Positions 35,636 through 44,756 of a DNA stretch of 64,000 nucleotides are shown piece after piece (the first letter of the stretch is position 1; every line of letters starts with the position of its first letter). This DNA is from Synechocystis sp. PCC 6714 (GTDB taxonomy: Bacteria > Cyanobacteriota > Cyanobacteriia > Cyanobacteriales > Microcystaceae). The stretch covers positions 2,108,001 through 2,172,000 of the forward strand of contig NZ_CP007542.1 of the NCBI RefSeq assembly GCF_000478825.2. Reading direction: 5' to 3'. Made by a program: the position numbers and the translations under genes. The notes below the pieces were generated by a model that ran no database searches, was not told the origin of the DNA, and saw only the letters and a list, made by a program, of their open reading frames with translations.

Positions 35636-35641
35636 TATAAT
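35636..35641 (+). promoter_or_regulatory. Possible -10 element for the aldehyde dehydrogenase gene
   Basis: A perfect TATAAT lies only seven bases before the ATG at 35649, with a weak TAACTT 16 bases upstream. If used, transcription would begin at or next to the start codon, giving a leaderless mRNA. AT-rich sequence makes chance occurrence possible. Confidence 0.4.
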
Positions 35642-35648
35642 TAGCATT

Positions 35649-37019
35649 ATGAATATTGCTAAAACTATTGTTGTCGAGCAAAGAAACTTTTTTCGACAAA
35701 ATAAAACTAAATCTATGCGAGAGAGGTTGATGGCCCTGACAAAATTGAAAGGGCATATTCAAGCTCAGGAAGAGGAAATTATTACGGCGCTTAAGCAAGA
35801 TTTTGGCAAGCCGCCCTTTGAAAGCTATGTGAATGAAATTTTAGGGGTAATTAGGGAAATTAATTATTATCAAAAACATCTCAAAGAATGGTCCCGGTCC
35901 CGAAGGGTAGGCACGAATCTAATGGTTTTTCCGGCCAGCGCCCAGTTAAGACCAGAACCCCTCGGTGTAGTGCTAATTATTAGCCCCTGGAATTATCCTT
36001 TTTATCTTTGTTTAATGCCCTTAATTGGGGCGATCGCCGCTGGAAATTGTGTGGTAATTAAACCATCAGAATATACCCCAGCCACCAGTGCTGTAATTGC
36101 ACAGTTGATTGAGTCCGTATTTCCTCCGTCCTGGGCAACGGTGTTGGAGGGGGATGAAACCATTAGCCAACAACTGCTACAGGAAAAATTTGACCATATT
36201 TTCTTTACCGGCAGTCCTAGGGTAGGTCGGTTAATTATGGCGGCGGCGGCGGACAATCTAACCCCGGTAACATTGGAATTGGGGGGTAAATCTCCCTGTG
36301 TGGTGGATAGGGAAATCAACCTCCAGGAAACAGCAAAACGCATTATTTGGGGCAAGCTAGTCAATGCTGGCCAAACCTGTGTGGCACCGGATTATTTATT
36401 GGTGGAGCAATCCTGCCTGGAACAACTTTTACCAGCTTTACAACAAGCAATTAAGACACTTTTCGGAGAAAATCCAGCCCATAGCCCTGACTACACTCGC
36501 ATTGTTAACCAACGACAATGGTCACGACTAGTAAGTCTATTAAGCCATGGCAAAGTATTTACGGGGGGAGAACATAACGAAGGCGATCGCTACATTGCCC
36601 CAACTTTAATCATCGATCCAGATTTGAATTCTCCCCTAATGCAAGGGGAAATATTTGGCCCAATTTTGCCAATTTTAACTTATCAGAGTTTATCAGAAGC
36701 AATAGATTTTATTAACACCAAACCTAAACCTTTGGCACTTTACTTTTTTAGTAACAATGGGCAAAAACAGGAACAAATTTTGCAATCTACCAGCTCCGGT
36801 AGTGTTTGTTTCAATGATATTTTGCTCCATTTAACTGTGGCAGACTTACCCTTTGGTGGGGTAGGAGAAAGCGGTATGGGCCGTTACCATGGTAAAGCTA
36901 CCTTTGACACATTTAGCAACTATAAAAGTATTTTAAGGCGACCTTTTTGGGGAGAGACCAATTTACGCTATCCTCCCTATGGCAAAAAAATGAATTTAAT
37001 CAAAAAGTTGTTCTCCTAG
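35649..37019 (+). CDS. Aldehyde dehydrogenase (fatty-aldehyde type)
   Basis: 456 residues, ALDH superfamily. ISPWNYPFYLCLMPLIGAIAAGNCVVIKPSEYTP-type sequence, the catalytic ELGGKSP Glu and NAGQTCVAP Cys are all present, and FGGVGESGMGRYHG closes the fold. The short length and a hydrophobic tail region (LRRPFWGETN, with MNLIKKLFS at the end) resemble class-3 fatty aldehyde dehydrogenases, which lack the classical N-terminal extension. From memory this corresponds to slr0091 of PCC 6803. A role in oxidising long-chain or isoprenoid aldehydes next to tocopherol genes is plausible but unproven. Confidence 0.9.
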   Translation: MNIAKTIVVEQRNFFRQNKTKSMRERLMALTKLKGHIQAQEEEIITALKQDFGKPPFESYVNEILGVIREINYYQKHLKEWSRSRRVGTNLMVFPASAQLRPEPLGVVLIISPWNYPFYLCLMPLIGAIAAGNCVVIKPSEYTPATSAVIAQLIESVFPPSWATVLEGDETISQQLLQEKFDHIFFTGSPRVGRLIMAAAADNLTPVTLELGGKSPCVVDREINLQETAKRIIWGKLVNAGQTCVAPDYLLVEQSCLEQLLPALQQAIKTLFGENPAHSPDYTRIVNQRQWSRLVSLLSHGKVFTGGEHNEGDRYIAPTLIIDPDLNSPLMQGEIFGPILPILTYQSLSEAIDFINTKPKPLALYFFSNNGQKQEQILQSTSSGSVCFNDILLHLTVADLPFGGVGESGMGRYHGKATFDTFSNYKSILRRPFWGETNLRYPPYGKKMNLIKKLFS

Positions 37020-37027
37020 AGTAACCC

Positions 37028-37777
37028 ATGGTTGAATTTCCCCAGTTGAGCATTGTCATTCCTGTACTTAATGAAGCAAAAATTGCTGAGCAGTATTTGC
37101 GGCAATTTAATCATGATCCGCGGCTGGAAATATTAATTATTGATGGGGGTAGCCGGGATAGCACAGTGGAGTTATGCCAGACCTATGCTGATTGTTTACC
37201 TTTGCAAGTTTTGGTTAGCCCCCGACCAGGCAGGGCCTGCCAAATGAATTACGGTGCTAGTTTAGCCCAGGGTGAATGGCTGTTATTTTTACACTTAGAT
37301 AGCATTTTACCGGGGGATTTTTTTGATCAAATTGCTCAAATTCTCGATCACCCTGAATATATTGCCGGAGCTTTTGGCTTAGCTATTGATCTACCGGGAT
37401 GGCCCTATCGCTGGCTAGAAAAATTAATCCTTTGGCGCTCTATTTATGCCCAATTCCCCTACGGAGATCAAGGTTTGTTTATCCGACGGCGAGATTTTCA
37501 ACGGTTGGGAGGGTTTGCTGATTTGCCCATCATGGAAGACTACCAGTTTATGCAAATGCTAGGAAAACAACGGGGAAAAGTGGCGATCGCCAAGGGGAAA
37601 GTAACTACCTCCGGACGGCGGTGGCAAAAGCTGGGACTACTGCGGACTACGGCCATTAACCAAGCTGTGGTGGTGGGCTATCATTTGGGCATTACTCCCC
37701 CAACTTTGGCTAAGTGGTACCGGGGCACAAAACCGAATCGGGGGAACCGGACAAACTGGGACGGTACTTCTTGTTAG
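37028..37777 (+). CDS. Family 2 glycosyltransferase (TIGR04283-like)
   Basis: 249 residues. LSIVIPVLNEAKIAEQYL, IIDGGSRDSTVEL, RPGRACQMNYGA and LLFLHLDSILP are the identifying stretches of this compact GT2 subgroup, in which HxD replaces the common DxD. DQGLFIRRRDFQRLGGF and IMEDYQFMQML complete it. Members often lie near genes for phosphonate or selenium-related metabolism, but here the neighbours are an aldehyde dehydrogenase and a chaperone. Starts eight bases after the dehydrogenase. Function unknown; not part of the polysaccharide locus. Confidence 0.86.
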   Translation: MVEFPQLSIVIPVLNEAKIAEQYLRQFNHDPRLEILIIDGGSRDSTVELCQTYADCLPLQVLVSPRPGRACQMNYGASLAQGEWLLFLHLDSILPGDFFDQIAQILDHPEYIAGAFGLAIDLPGWPYRWLEKLILWRSIYAQFPYGDQGLFIRRRDFQRLGGFADLPIMEDYQFMQMLGKQRGKVAIAKGKVTTSGRRWQKLGLLRTTAINQAVVVGYHLGITPPTLAKWYRGTKPNRGNRTNWDGTSC

Positions 37778-37891
37778 AGTAGGTTGTGGGGCAAAGCTTA
37801 GGCTAGTTGAGTAATTCCATTGCTGGTTAGGAAAAGATTTTCCTGACTTTGCTCCATGGCGGCAGTTTCAGGTCACAGGAGGGACACTTGT

Positions 37892-38887
37892 ATGGCATCA
37901 ACGGATTTCAAAGACTATTACCAAATTTTAGGAGTGGCCAAAACCGCTTCAGAAGCTGAAATCAAAAAACAGTTTCGTAAATTGGCGCTCAAATATCATC
38001 CCGATAAGAATCCTGGCGATAAGGCGGCGGAAGAAAAATTTAAGGAAATTAGCGAAGCCTACGAAGTGCTTTCCGATCCGGAGAAACGGCAGAAATATGA
38101 TCAATTTGGCCGCTATTGGCAACAGGCTGGGGCGACGGGACAACCCGGTGGTAGCTATGGCCCTGGGGTGGGAGTGGATTTTGGCGGCTTTGACTTTAGC
38201 CAGTATGGCAATTTTGACGAATTTATTAATGAACTGTTGGGACGGTTCAATACCCCCGGTGCTGGCCCCAGGACTTCCTACAGCTATTCCACCGGCGGCC
38301 CCGGCTTCAATGATTTTGGTGGCTTTGGTAATGCCCAGGCTTCCGTTGGCGATCGGGAAGCAACCCTACAGTTAACTTTGGCAGAAGCTTTTCGGGGAGT
38401 GGAAAAACGTCTCAACTTAGGGGAAGAAATGGTCACCGTGCGGATTCCTGCCGGGGCAAAAAATGGCAGTCGGGTCAGGGTTAAAGGTAAAGGTATGGCT
38501 AATGCCTACGGCCAGAGGGGGGATTTGTATCTCAACTTGCAATTAACACCCCATCCCTTTTTCCAATTTGAAGGGGATAATTTGGTCTGTGAATTGGCGA
38601 TCGCCCCCGATGAAGCGGTGTTGGGGGCCGACATTGATGTGCCCACCCCCGATGGCATGGTGCGAATGAAAGTACCCCCAGGGGTAAAATCCGGTCAATC
38701 CCTACGGTTAAAGGGCAAAGGTTGGCCTAGCCCCAAACAGGGCCGGGGCGATCAATTGGTGCGTTTAATCATCACTGCTCCGAAAAATCCGACTGCCCTT
38801 GAACGGGAATGCTACGAGAAAATCCGCAGTCAAAGGACAGAAAATCCCCGCCAAGCAGTGGAGAAATACGCTAATTTGTTGGCTTAA
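37892..38887 (+). CDS. dnaJ: DnaJ/CbpA-type co-chaperone
   Basis: 331 residues from the ATG at 37892, which has a strong ribosome binding site (AGGAGGG, 37877-37883) eight bases upstream; an earlier in-frame start at 37856 would be less likely. J domain: [12 protein letters not shown], with HPD in [11 protein letters not shown] Gly/Phe-rich linker (about 80-150) follows. There is no Cys-rich zinc domain, so this is the type II (CbpA/DjlA-like) form. The C-terminal substrate domain has [18 protein letters not shown] and [17 protein letters not shown]. Stimulates DnaK. Confidence 0.92.
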   Translation: MASTDFKDYYQILGVAKTASEAEIKKQFRKLALKYHPDKNPGDKAAEEKFKEISEAYEVLSDPEKRQKYDQFGRYWQQAGATGQPGGSYGPGVGVDFGGFDFSQYGNFDEFINELLGRFNTPGAGPRTSYSYSTGGPGFNDFGGFGNAQASVGDREATLQLTLAEAFRGVEKRLNLGEEMVTVRIPAGAKNGSRVRVKGKGMANAYGQRGDLYLNLQLTPHPFFQFEGDNLVCELAIAPDEAVLGADIDVPTPDGMVRMKVPPGVKSGQSLRLKGKGWPSPKQGRGDQLVRLIITAPKNPTALERECYEKIRSQRTENPRQAVEKYANLLA

Positions 38888-38905
38888 AATTCGACAAAAT
38901 AAACC

Positions 38906-39568
38906 ATGGGTAAAGGTATCACCGGTTTTGATCCTAGTCTTTACTCCTATCTGCAAAATATTAGTGCAGAGGAGTCAGTGCATTTGGCACAATTGCGACG
39001 GGAAACGGCCCATTTACCCGGTGCCTCCATGCAAATTACGCCTGAACAGGGCCAATTCCTTGCCTTGCTGATCGGTTTGACCAGGGCCAAACGAGTGCTG
39101 GAAATTGGTGTTTTTCGGGGATACAGTACCCTAGCCATGGCATTACAACTTCCCTCCGACGGTCAAATCATTGCCTGTGACCAAGATCCCAACGCCACGG
39201 CGATCGCCAAGGAATATTGGCAGAGGGCTGGGGTGGCAGAAAAAATTAGTTTAAGGTTGGGGCCGGCACTGGCAACATTGGAAGAATTAGCCGAGATCAA
39301 GCCATTGCCTCAATTTGACCTGATTTTTATTGATGCCGATAAAAGAAACTATCCCCACTACTACGAAGTCAGCTTGAATTTATTACGGCGGGGAGGATTA
39401 GTTGTTATTGACAATGTACTCTGGCAAGGAAAAGTGGCGGAAGTTGACCCCCAAGAACCCCAAACTAGAGTTTTGCAACAATTTAACCGTAATCTAGCCC
39501 AGGATGAACGGGTAAGGATCAGCGTGATTCCCCTGGGGGATGGTATGACGTTGGCGGTTAAGCGATAG
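38906..39568 (+). CDS. Caffeoyl-CoA-type O-methyltransferase
   Basis: 220 residues. [16 protein letters not shown] is the SAM site, followed by [16 protein letters not shown] and [12 protein letters not shown] (the metal-binding Asp). [12 protein letters not shown] completes the divalent-cation-dependent OMT signature. From memory this matches slr0095 of PCC 6803, a structurally characterised cation-dependent O-methyltransferase active on caffeic-acid-like catechols. The physiological substrate in cyanobacteria is uncertain. Follows the DnaJ gene by 18 bases. Confidence 0.91.
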   Translation: MGKGITGFDPSLYSYLQNISAEESVHLAQLRRETAHLPGASMQITPEQGQFLALLIGLTRAKRVLEIGVFRGYSTLAMALQLPSDGQIIACDQDPNATAIAKEYWQRAGVAEKISLRLGPALATLEELAEIKPLPQFDLIFIDADKRNYPHYYEVSLNLLRRGGLVVIDNVLWQGKVAEVDPQEPQTRVLQQFNRNLAQDERVRISVIPLGDGMTLAVKR

Positions 39569-39841
39569 CGATTATCCAAACTCCGAGTAATAAAGTTTAG
39601 ATCCGCCCCTCAAATCTCCCCACTAAAGCGACCGAAATACCGGGGTCGGGGTATCTTCTTCGATTTTCTATCCAAATTAGGGTCCCTTGTCAAACGTTCC
39701 CTTAGAAATGGGGAATGGGGAATATGGATGAGGATAGAACTTAATTCCTGTCCGGAAATGCTGATGGTTGCCGGTTCCAGATTTATGACCCTGGTCTATG
39801 CTGACCATTAGCAACATCAATGCAATTTTCCCTCCCTTTCC

Positions 39842-41512
39842 ATGGCTACTACCCTACTTTCCCCCACCCGTTTTGTCCATGGGCTTCGTTTCGATAATCT
39901 GCGGGGGGATATTTTCGGTGGCATCACAGCGGCGATCGTGGCCTTACCCTTAGCCCTGGCTTTTGGGGTCGCTTCCGGAGCTGGGCCCATGGCAGGATTG
40001 TACGGAGCTATTTGTACAGGATTTTTCGCTGCTCTGTTTGGGGGAACGCCAGCCCAAATTAGTGGCCCAACGGGACCGATGACGGTGGTAATAGCTTCAA
40101 CTTTTGCCAATTTAACCGCCAGTAATCCAGAAAATAGTTGGGCTATGGCCCTAACGGTGGTGATGTTCGGTGGCATTTTCCAGGTGGTTTTGGGGCTACT
40201 CGGTTTGGGTAAATACATTACCTTTATGCCCTACACCGTCATTTCTGGTTTTATGTCCGGCATTGGCGTGATCATCGTGATTTTGCAAATTGCCCCTCTA
40301 TTGGGACACCAAACAGCCCCGGGTGTGGTGGCTTCCCTGCAAGCAATTCCCACTTATCTCAGTGATGTCAACTTTGCCGCCCTGGGTTTAGGCTTAGTGG
40401 CCCTGGCCATCGTCTTTTTTTCCCCACCCCGTATTAACCGGATTTTGCCTGCTCCCCTCATTGCCCTGGTGCTGGGAACGGTAATTTCAGTTATTTTTTT
40501 CGGGCATGTACCTTTGCCCCGCATTGGCGAAATTCCTTCCGGTCTGCCCAGTCTCCATTTGCCCTATCTCAGTTGGGGCAGTTTGCAACAAATGTTGCTT
40601 TACAGCATCATGCTGGCGGTGTTAGGTTCCCTGGACTCTTTGCTGACTTCCCTAGTGGCAGACAACATTAGTCGTAGTCATCACGATTCGGATCGGGAAT
40701 TGGTAGGGCAGGGCATTGGCAATTTTATCTCTGGTTTATGTGGTGGTTTACCTGGGGCTGGGGCCACCATGCGGACGGTGATCAATATCAATTCCGGTGG
40801 CAGGACTCCGATCGCCGGGATGATTCATGCGTTGATTTTACTCATTATCGTTCTCAAAGCAGGACAGTTAACGGAACCTATTCCCCACGCTGTTTTGGCC
40901 GGCATTCTGATCAAAGTGGGCATTGACATTGTCGATTGGAGTTTTCTCAAGCGGGCTCACCAGCTTTCCACCAAGGGAGCAGGGTTAATGTATCTGGTGT
41001 TGGGGTTGACGGTGTTTGTGGATTTGATTACTGCAGTGGCGGTGGGGGTGTTTGTCGCGAATTTATTTACTGTGAAAAATTTGACCGATCTTCAACTCGA
41101 TTCCATTAAAAGCGTGACCCGAGCCGATGGAGAAGACTGGCTTTTGGAAGAAGAACAGCAAATTTTGCGGGAAGCCAATGGGCGCATTTTTATGTTCCAT
41201 CTCAGTGGCCCCATGAGCTTTGGGGCGGCTAAATCCATTGCCCGTCGGCTAGCCATTGTGGAAAATTACGACGTGCTCATCCTGGACCTAGCCACAGTGC
41301 CTCGTCTCGGTATCACTGCCCTGTTGGCGATCGAAACCATGCTCAAGGATGCGTTGGCCAAACAAAGGGAAGTTTTTTTGGTGGGGGCCAAGGGCCAGGT
41401 GCAAGCTCGATTGCAACAGTTGCCGGTGTTGGGCCAATTGTCACCCCATCATCGCTTGGAAAGTCGTTTGTTGGCTTTACAAATGGCCGCCGCCTGCATC
41501 AATGTTGATTAG
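39842..41512 (+). CDS. SulP-family anion transporter with STAS domain
   Basis: 556 residues. About ten to fourteen hydrophobic segments form the transport domain, starting FGGITAAIVALPLALAFGVASGAGPMAGLYGAI, with GPTGPMTVVIAS and GGLPGAGATMRT, both SulP landmarks. The C-terminal STAS domain (about 430-550) has GRIFMFHLSGPMSF and VLILDLATVPRLGITALLAIE. SulP proteins carry sulfate or bicarbonate with Na+ or H+. In PCC 6803 the likely orthologue (slr0096, from memory) has been described as a low-affinity sulfate or BicA-like transporter. Sulfate supply would suit a sulfated polymer, but no linkage is shown. A 273-bp gap precedes it. Confidence 0.9.
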   Translation: MATTLLSPTRFVHGLRFDNLRGDIFGGITAAIVALPLALAFGVASGAGPMAGLYGAICTGFFAALFGGTPAQISGPTGPMTVVIASTFANLTASNPENSWAMALTVVMFGGIFQVVLGLLGLGKYITFMPYTVISGFMSGIGVIIVILQIAPLLGHQTAPGVVASLQAIPTYLSDVNFAALGLGLVALAIVFFSPPRINRILPAPLIALVLGTVISVIFFGHVPLPRIGEIPSGLPSLHLPYLSWGSLQQMLLYSIMLAVLGSLDSLLTSLVADNISRSHHDSDRELVGQGIGNFISGLCGGLPGAGATMRTVININSGGRTPIAGMIHALILLIIVLKAGQLTEPIPHAVLAGILIKVGIDIVDWSFLKRAHQLSTKGAGLMYLVLGLTVFVDLITAVAVGVFVANLFTVKNLTDLQLDSIKSVTRADGEDWLLEEEQQILREANGRIFMFHLSGPMSFGAAKSIARRLAIVENYDVLILDLATVPRLGITALLAIETMLKDALAKQREVFLVGAKGQVQARLQQLPVLGQLSPHHRLESRLLALQMAAACINVD

Positions 41513-41541
41513 GTGCTTAGTGGCCATGGAGCTAGGGATTT

Positions 41542-42255
41542 ATGTTTGGCAAATTTGGCAAATATCGACAGAAAAATCTTGATAACTGGCATTATCGCAA
41601 TCTGTTTTGGTCAATTGTTTTATTGCTGATTTTCACTTCCTTTGTGCAAACAGCCCTGGAGGGGATTATTACTTCCCTTCTGCTAACGGTTACCATTTTG
41701 GTGATGGTAAATAATCTGGCCATTACCCCCCAGTGGAAACATTGTTTGCGGGGGCTGCTGGCGATCGCCCTTGGTTGTGACCTATTGACCTTACTGATCA
41801 GTAGTCCGATTATTTCCCAAAAGTTGTTTACCTTGGCGGACATAGTTTATGCCGTTTTTCTCGGTGCAGCCATAGTCACGATCAGTCAACAGTTGAATAA
41901 AGCCCACAAAGTCGATCAAAATATCTTGCTTGGCGCGATTAGCGTTTATCTACTGATCGGAATTTTGTGGTTTTTGCTCTATCGCATCGCCTACATCATC
42001 TCCCCCAGTAATTTTGATGGCCTACAAAACGATGGCATCAATAATTTTATTTTGCTCTATTTCAGTTTTACGACCCTGACTACTTTGGGCTATGGCGACA
42101 TAACCCCCACCGACTCCATTGCTATGGGACTCTCCAACATGGAAGCCATTATCGGACAAATGTATTCAGTGATTTTCGTTGCTCGCCTGGTCAGTCTTTA
42201 CACCACGGATATGAACCAACATCCGCAATCCTCGGACGACAGCCGGGCCGATTGA
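41542..42255 (+). CDS. Ion channel protein with K+ selectivity filter
   Basis: 237 residues with about six hydrophobic segments. At about residue 181 the pore loop reads TTLTTLGYGDITP, the TxGYGD filter signature of K+ channels (Ion_trans_2). The acidic-rich, soluble tail is short (about 20 residues), and no RCK or cyclic-nucleotide domain is present. The four N-terminal segments lack a clear voltage-sensor Arg pattern. It starts 30 bases after the SulP stop and may be co-transcribed with it. Confidence 0.86.
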   Translation: MFGKFGKYRQKNLDNWHYRNLFWSIVLLLIFTSFVQTALEGIITSLLLTVTILVMVNNLAITPQWKHCLRGLLAIALGCDLLTLLISSPIISQKLFTLADIVYAVFLGAAIVTISQQLNKAHKVDQNILLGAISVYLLIGILWFLLYRIAYIISPSNFDGLQNDGINNFILLYFSFTTLTTLGYGDITPTDSIAMGLSNMEAIIGQMYSVIFVARLVSLYTTDMNQHPQSSDDSRAD

Positions 42256-42346
42256 TGGTTTTTTCCAGGCAAAGTATGCGAGAAAACTGATCCCTTGGCA
42301 CAATAGGGGGAAGAACACCCCAGCAAAATCGCTAATTCCACTCCCC

Positions 42347-42499
42347 ATGGTTGCCCCACCAAATGCCCACTCCGGCGATCACCAAAGCCCATCTGCCCCA
42401 GCACCGGAGTCGGAACCGATCCTTTGCCCCCACTGTCGCCGCACTGCTAGCAACGGCATTAAGTGCAAAGGAATTTGCGTGGCAGATAGTGACTATTAG
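42347..42499 (+). CDS. 50-residue Cys-rich conserved small protein
   Basis: A complete reading frame from ATG 42347 to TAG 42497-42499. After a 27-residue Pro/Ser-rich head comes CPHCRRTASNGIKCKGICVA, then DSDY at the end. Four Cys are spaced like a CxxC...CxxxC metal-binding knuckle, with an RTxxNG motif between. I recall similar cyanobacterial proteins with a C-x-x-C-x-R-T...C-V-A-D-S-x-Y ending; the function is unknown. Its codon use and Cys pattern argue for a real gene, although its length falls below usual gene-finder limits. Confidence 0.72.
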   Translation: MVAPPNAHSGDHQSPSAPAPESEPILCPHCRRTASNGIKCKGICVADSDY

Positions 42500-42525
42500 G
42501 CCGTTAATTTTTTGAGTCTAGTTGT

Positions 42526-44022
42526 CTATTGGGCCTGGGAAACTTCAAGTTCTTGCCAACTGGTCACTTTCTGTAAAGCTGGGGTGGACATTTTCATCGG
42601 TTGAAGTTCAGGGGGTAGCTTATCCCAGGTTTCATTTTGCTCTAGCACAACTTGATTGCCGCTAGAACCACAATTGCTAATTTTGCCCCAACTTTTTACC
42701 CAAAGACTGCCTACAAATTTGCCGTTACCGTTAACGCCAGCTTTGTAGTTAGGAGCAAGAATAAAGCCATTAACTATATCAGATCCATTCAAACAAAGTT
42801 CCGGATCCGTGGCAGTACTAATACCATAAATACGAAAATTACTGGGAGTACAGCCAGTGACGCCGGTGCAACTGTGGGCAATGTTGGTTCCCCGGACGAT
42901 ATTGCCGTTTAGATAAATAACTACCTTTTGGCCGGGGGTAATGGTCAAAGTACTGCTTCCACTCAAATTGATGTCACCGTTGACTCTGTAATAGTACACT
43001 CCGTCGATGGGGCTGTCGGTAATTACACCAGCGGCGTTCCTTCTCGGCAGAGTCATTGTGCCGTTGATCCCACTGAAAACTTGACCACTGGGGATAGTTG
43101 GCTGAGGGGGAACTGCAGGCATAGGAAAAGAAGCCTTATATGCTTTTTTGTCTCCCACTAAAATTGGAGAGTTGGGAGTTTTGTCATTGACAAAGTCCAT
43201 GTACTGCTGGTTAATCGTGTCGGTGCAGTCATTGAAAACCACGTCAGCATCGTATCTTTGGTTCCCCAGGGAATTATTGGAAAAGGGAGGGGCTGGTTCT
43301 GTACCATTGGCCAAACCTTGCTCCTTCATCCACAATCCGGGAATAGTGGGCCCGAGATCTTGGCGTTGGGAAGGATTGCTGGATATGGGAATCTGTACCC
43401 GGAGTCTTGTGCCGGAGGTGGTACCAGTGGAAGAAAAACCTTCAATGGTCAAGGTGCCGGTCTGAGGGGTAGTAGATAACACCCCCTGGGTGCCGCCATA
43501 CTCATAGCTAACTAGCCGATAGGAAAGGTCTGATTGGATTGGTAATGAAGCTTGGGTTACCGTGTTTTTGAACGGCACAAGTTTGCCCTGTAATGCGGTC
43601 ATTGCCGTGGCAGTATTTCCCGTACAGGTGAATTCTTTTGTCTGTTTGGCCAGTTCCGTTAGGTAGTTGGTAAGGGTAGCGGCCAGGGTGGCGTTAGCTG
43701 AAGAGTTAACACTGCCATCATTATTGAGTAGGTTATTCCATTGACTGGAGTTGTACAAAGCCATATAGCGGGCCGCAGGGGAACTAACCATCGTTGCTTT
43801 GATTCTCTCAATGCCGGTTTCTGCGGCTTCCCGACTGGAGTTTTTAGCTTTTTGGGCTGTTACCTGATTTTGATCATTCATGCCCTTCATGGCGATCGCC
43901 GCCGCGGCTACGGTAATGACCAACCCTGCCATAATCACTAGGGGCAGGGCAAAGCCAGCAGGGCTTTTTTTCGTGCCGACACTGAGAAAATCTAAGATAA
44001 AACGAGGTTTCATATCAGTCAC
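42526..44022 (-). CDS. PilX/minor-pilin-like secreted protein
   Basis: 498 residues. A basic/polar leader ends in PAGF, and a hydrophobic helix (FALPLVIMAGLVITVAAAA, 24-42) follows, as in class III (type IV pilin-like) signal peptides. The usual Glu at +5 is absent, as in some PilX-like pseudopilins. An alpha-helical spine (about 45-75) is followed by a Ser/Thr/Asn-rich beta body. That body includes VVIYLNGNIVRG and a Cys pair in AHSCTGVTGC. Probably exported to the periplasm or surface and possibly incorporated into type IV pili. No other pilus gene is near. Confidence 0.75.
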   Translation of the reverse strand: MTDMKPRFILDFLSVGTKKSPAGFALPLVIMAGLVITVAAAAIAMKGMNDQNQVTAQKAKNSSREAAETGIERIKATMVSSPAARYMALYNSSQWNNLLNNDGSVNSSANATLAATLTNYLTELAKQTKEFTCTGNTATAMTALQGKLVPFKNTVTQASLPIQSDLSYRLVSYEYGGTQGVLSTTPQTGTLTIEGFSSTGTTSGTRLRVQIPISSNPSQRQDLGPTIPGLWMKEQGLANGTEPAPPFSNNSLGNQRYDADVVFNDCTDTINQQYMDFVNDKTPNSPILVGDKKAYKASFPMPAVPPQPTIPSGQVFSGINGTMTLPRRNAAGVITDSPIDGVYYYRVNGDINLSGSSTLTITPGQKVVIYLNGNIVRGTNIAHSCTGVTGCTPSNFRIYGISTATDPELCLNGSDIVNGFILAPNYKAGVNGNGKFVGSLWVKSWGKISNCGSSGNQVVLEQNETWDKLPPELQPMKMSTPALQKVTSWQELEVSQAQ

Positions 44023-44139
44023 CCTTCAATCCCTAGTAAAAGTAAAAATAACCAACGGTGGCAGGGGACTTATGTGGGCCAAAAAACCTTCACTAATTCA
44101 GGAAAAGGGTACCCATTGCCTAGCCCCAAACGAACGAAT

Positions 44140-44223
44140 GCAACTACCACTCGATTTCCATTGTAGTTGCCCAGGTTGCGACAACCTGTGACCCAGATCA
44201 CAATCAGTGGGTGATCCGGGTCA
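44140..44223. repeat. Three consecutive inverted repeats (hairpins)
   Basis: Hairpin 1: GCAACTAC (44140-44147) pairs with GTAGTTGC (44163-44170). Hairpin 2: CAGGTTG (44172-44178), loop CGA, CAACCTG (44182-44188), a perfect seven-base stem. Hairpin 3: TGACCC-A-GATCAC (44189-44201) pairs with GTGATC-C-GGGTCA (44211-44223) with one mismatch. They lie back to back, about 118 bases upstream of the pilin-like gene start and after the 149-residue gene's stop. No T-run follows on either strand, so they are not ordinary intrinsic terminators. Confidence 0.85.
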
Positions 44224-44306
44224 TCTCAATGGGCTAATGGGGATGGCGCAATGACGTAAGACCGAATGGGAAGGCTTGCCATCGGATCAATTAGATCAAC
44301 TCTAAA

Positions 44307-44756
44307 TCAACTCAGCCAACCATTTTGCCGGCCGGGGATGGTGGGGGCAAAAACCTGGAGCCGTTCAAACTGGGCTTCCCGAATTTCATACATCAGACTG
44401 ATTAAAGCGTCCGCTTGGGGAGAAGCGAGGATTTTTTGTTTAATTTCTTCAAAACCTTCGTCCAGAATATTGTTAGCCTCGTCCAAGTCATCCGCTGCCT
44501 GTAGTTGTTGCTCCAGCCCAGCGAACTTAGTTTTTAATATTTGTCCCTCAGTATTAGCGGGAAAAGCGGCCACCATTTCCCCAATGGCCACCTGCAACTG
44601 TTTCAGTTCCGCCTGCTCGGCCATGGGACCGGCGATCGCCTGGGTTTGCTCCAAGGCAGGAGGCATGGCATCAATGCTTAGTCCATCGGGTAGGGGAGTC
44701 TCCGTGGCGGGCATAAAGAGGGTGAAAGCAGAAACAACAAAGCAACCAACACACAT
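44307..44756 (-). CDS. Small exported hypothetical protein
   Basis: 149 residues. The N-terminal 16 or so residues (MCVGCFVVSAFTLFMP) are hydrophobic with two Cys, like a signal or anchor, though no clear lipobox follows. The remainder is helical, Glu/Gln/Ala-rich and acidic, with a heptad-like stretch (AELKQLQVAIGEMVAAF, then FAGLEQQLQAADDLDEA). Family unrecognised. Located between the pilin-like gene and the TamB-like gene on the same strand but with ~280-base gaps on both sides, so it probably has its own promoter. Confidence 0.62.
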   Translation of the reverse strand: MCVGCFVVSAFTLFMPATETPLPDGLSIDAMPPALEQTQAIAGPMAEQAELKQLQVAIGEMVAAFPANTEGQILKTKFAGLEQQLQAADDLDEANNILDEGFEEIKQKILASPQADALISLMYEIREAQFERLQVFAPTIPGRQNGWLS

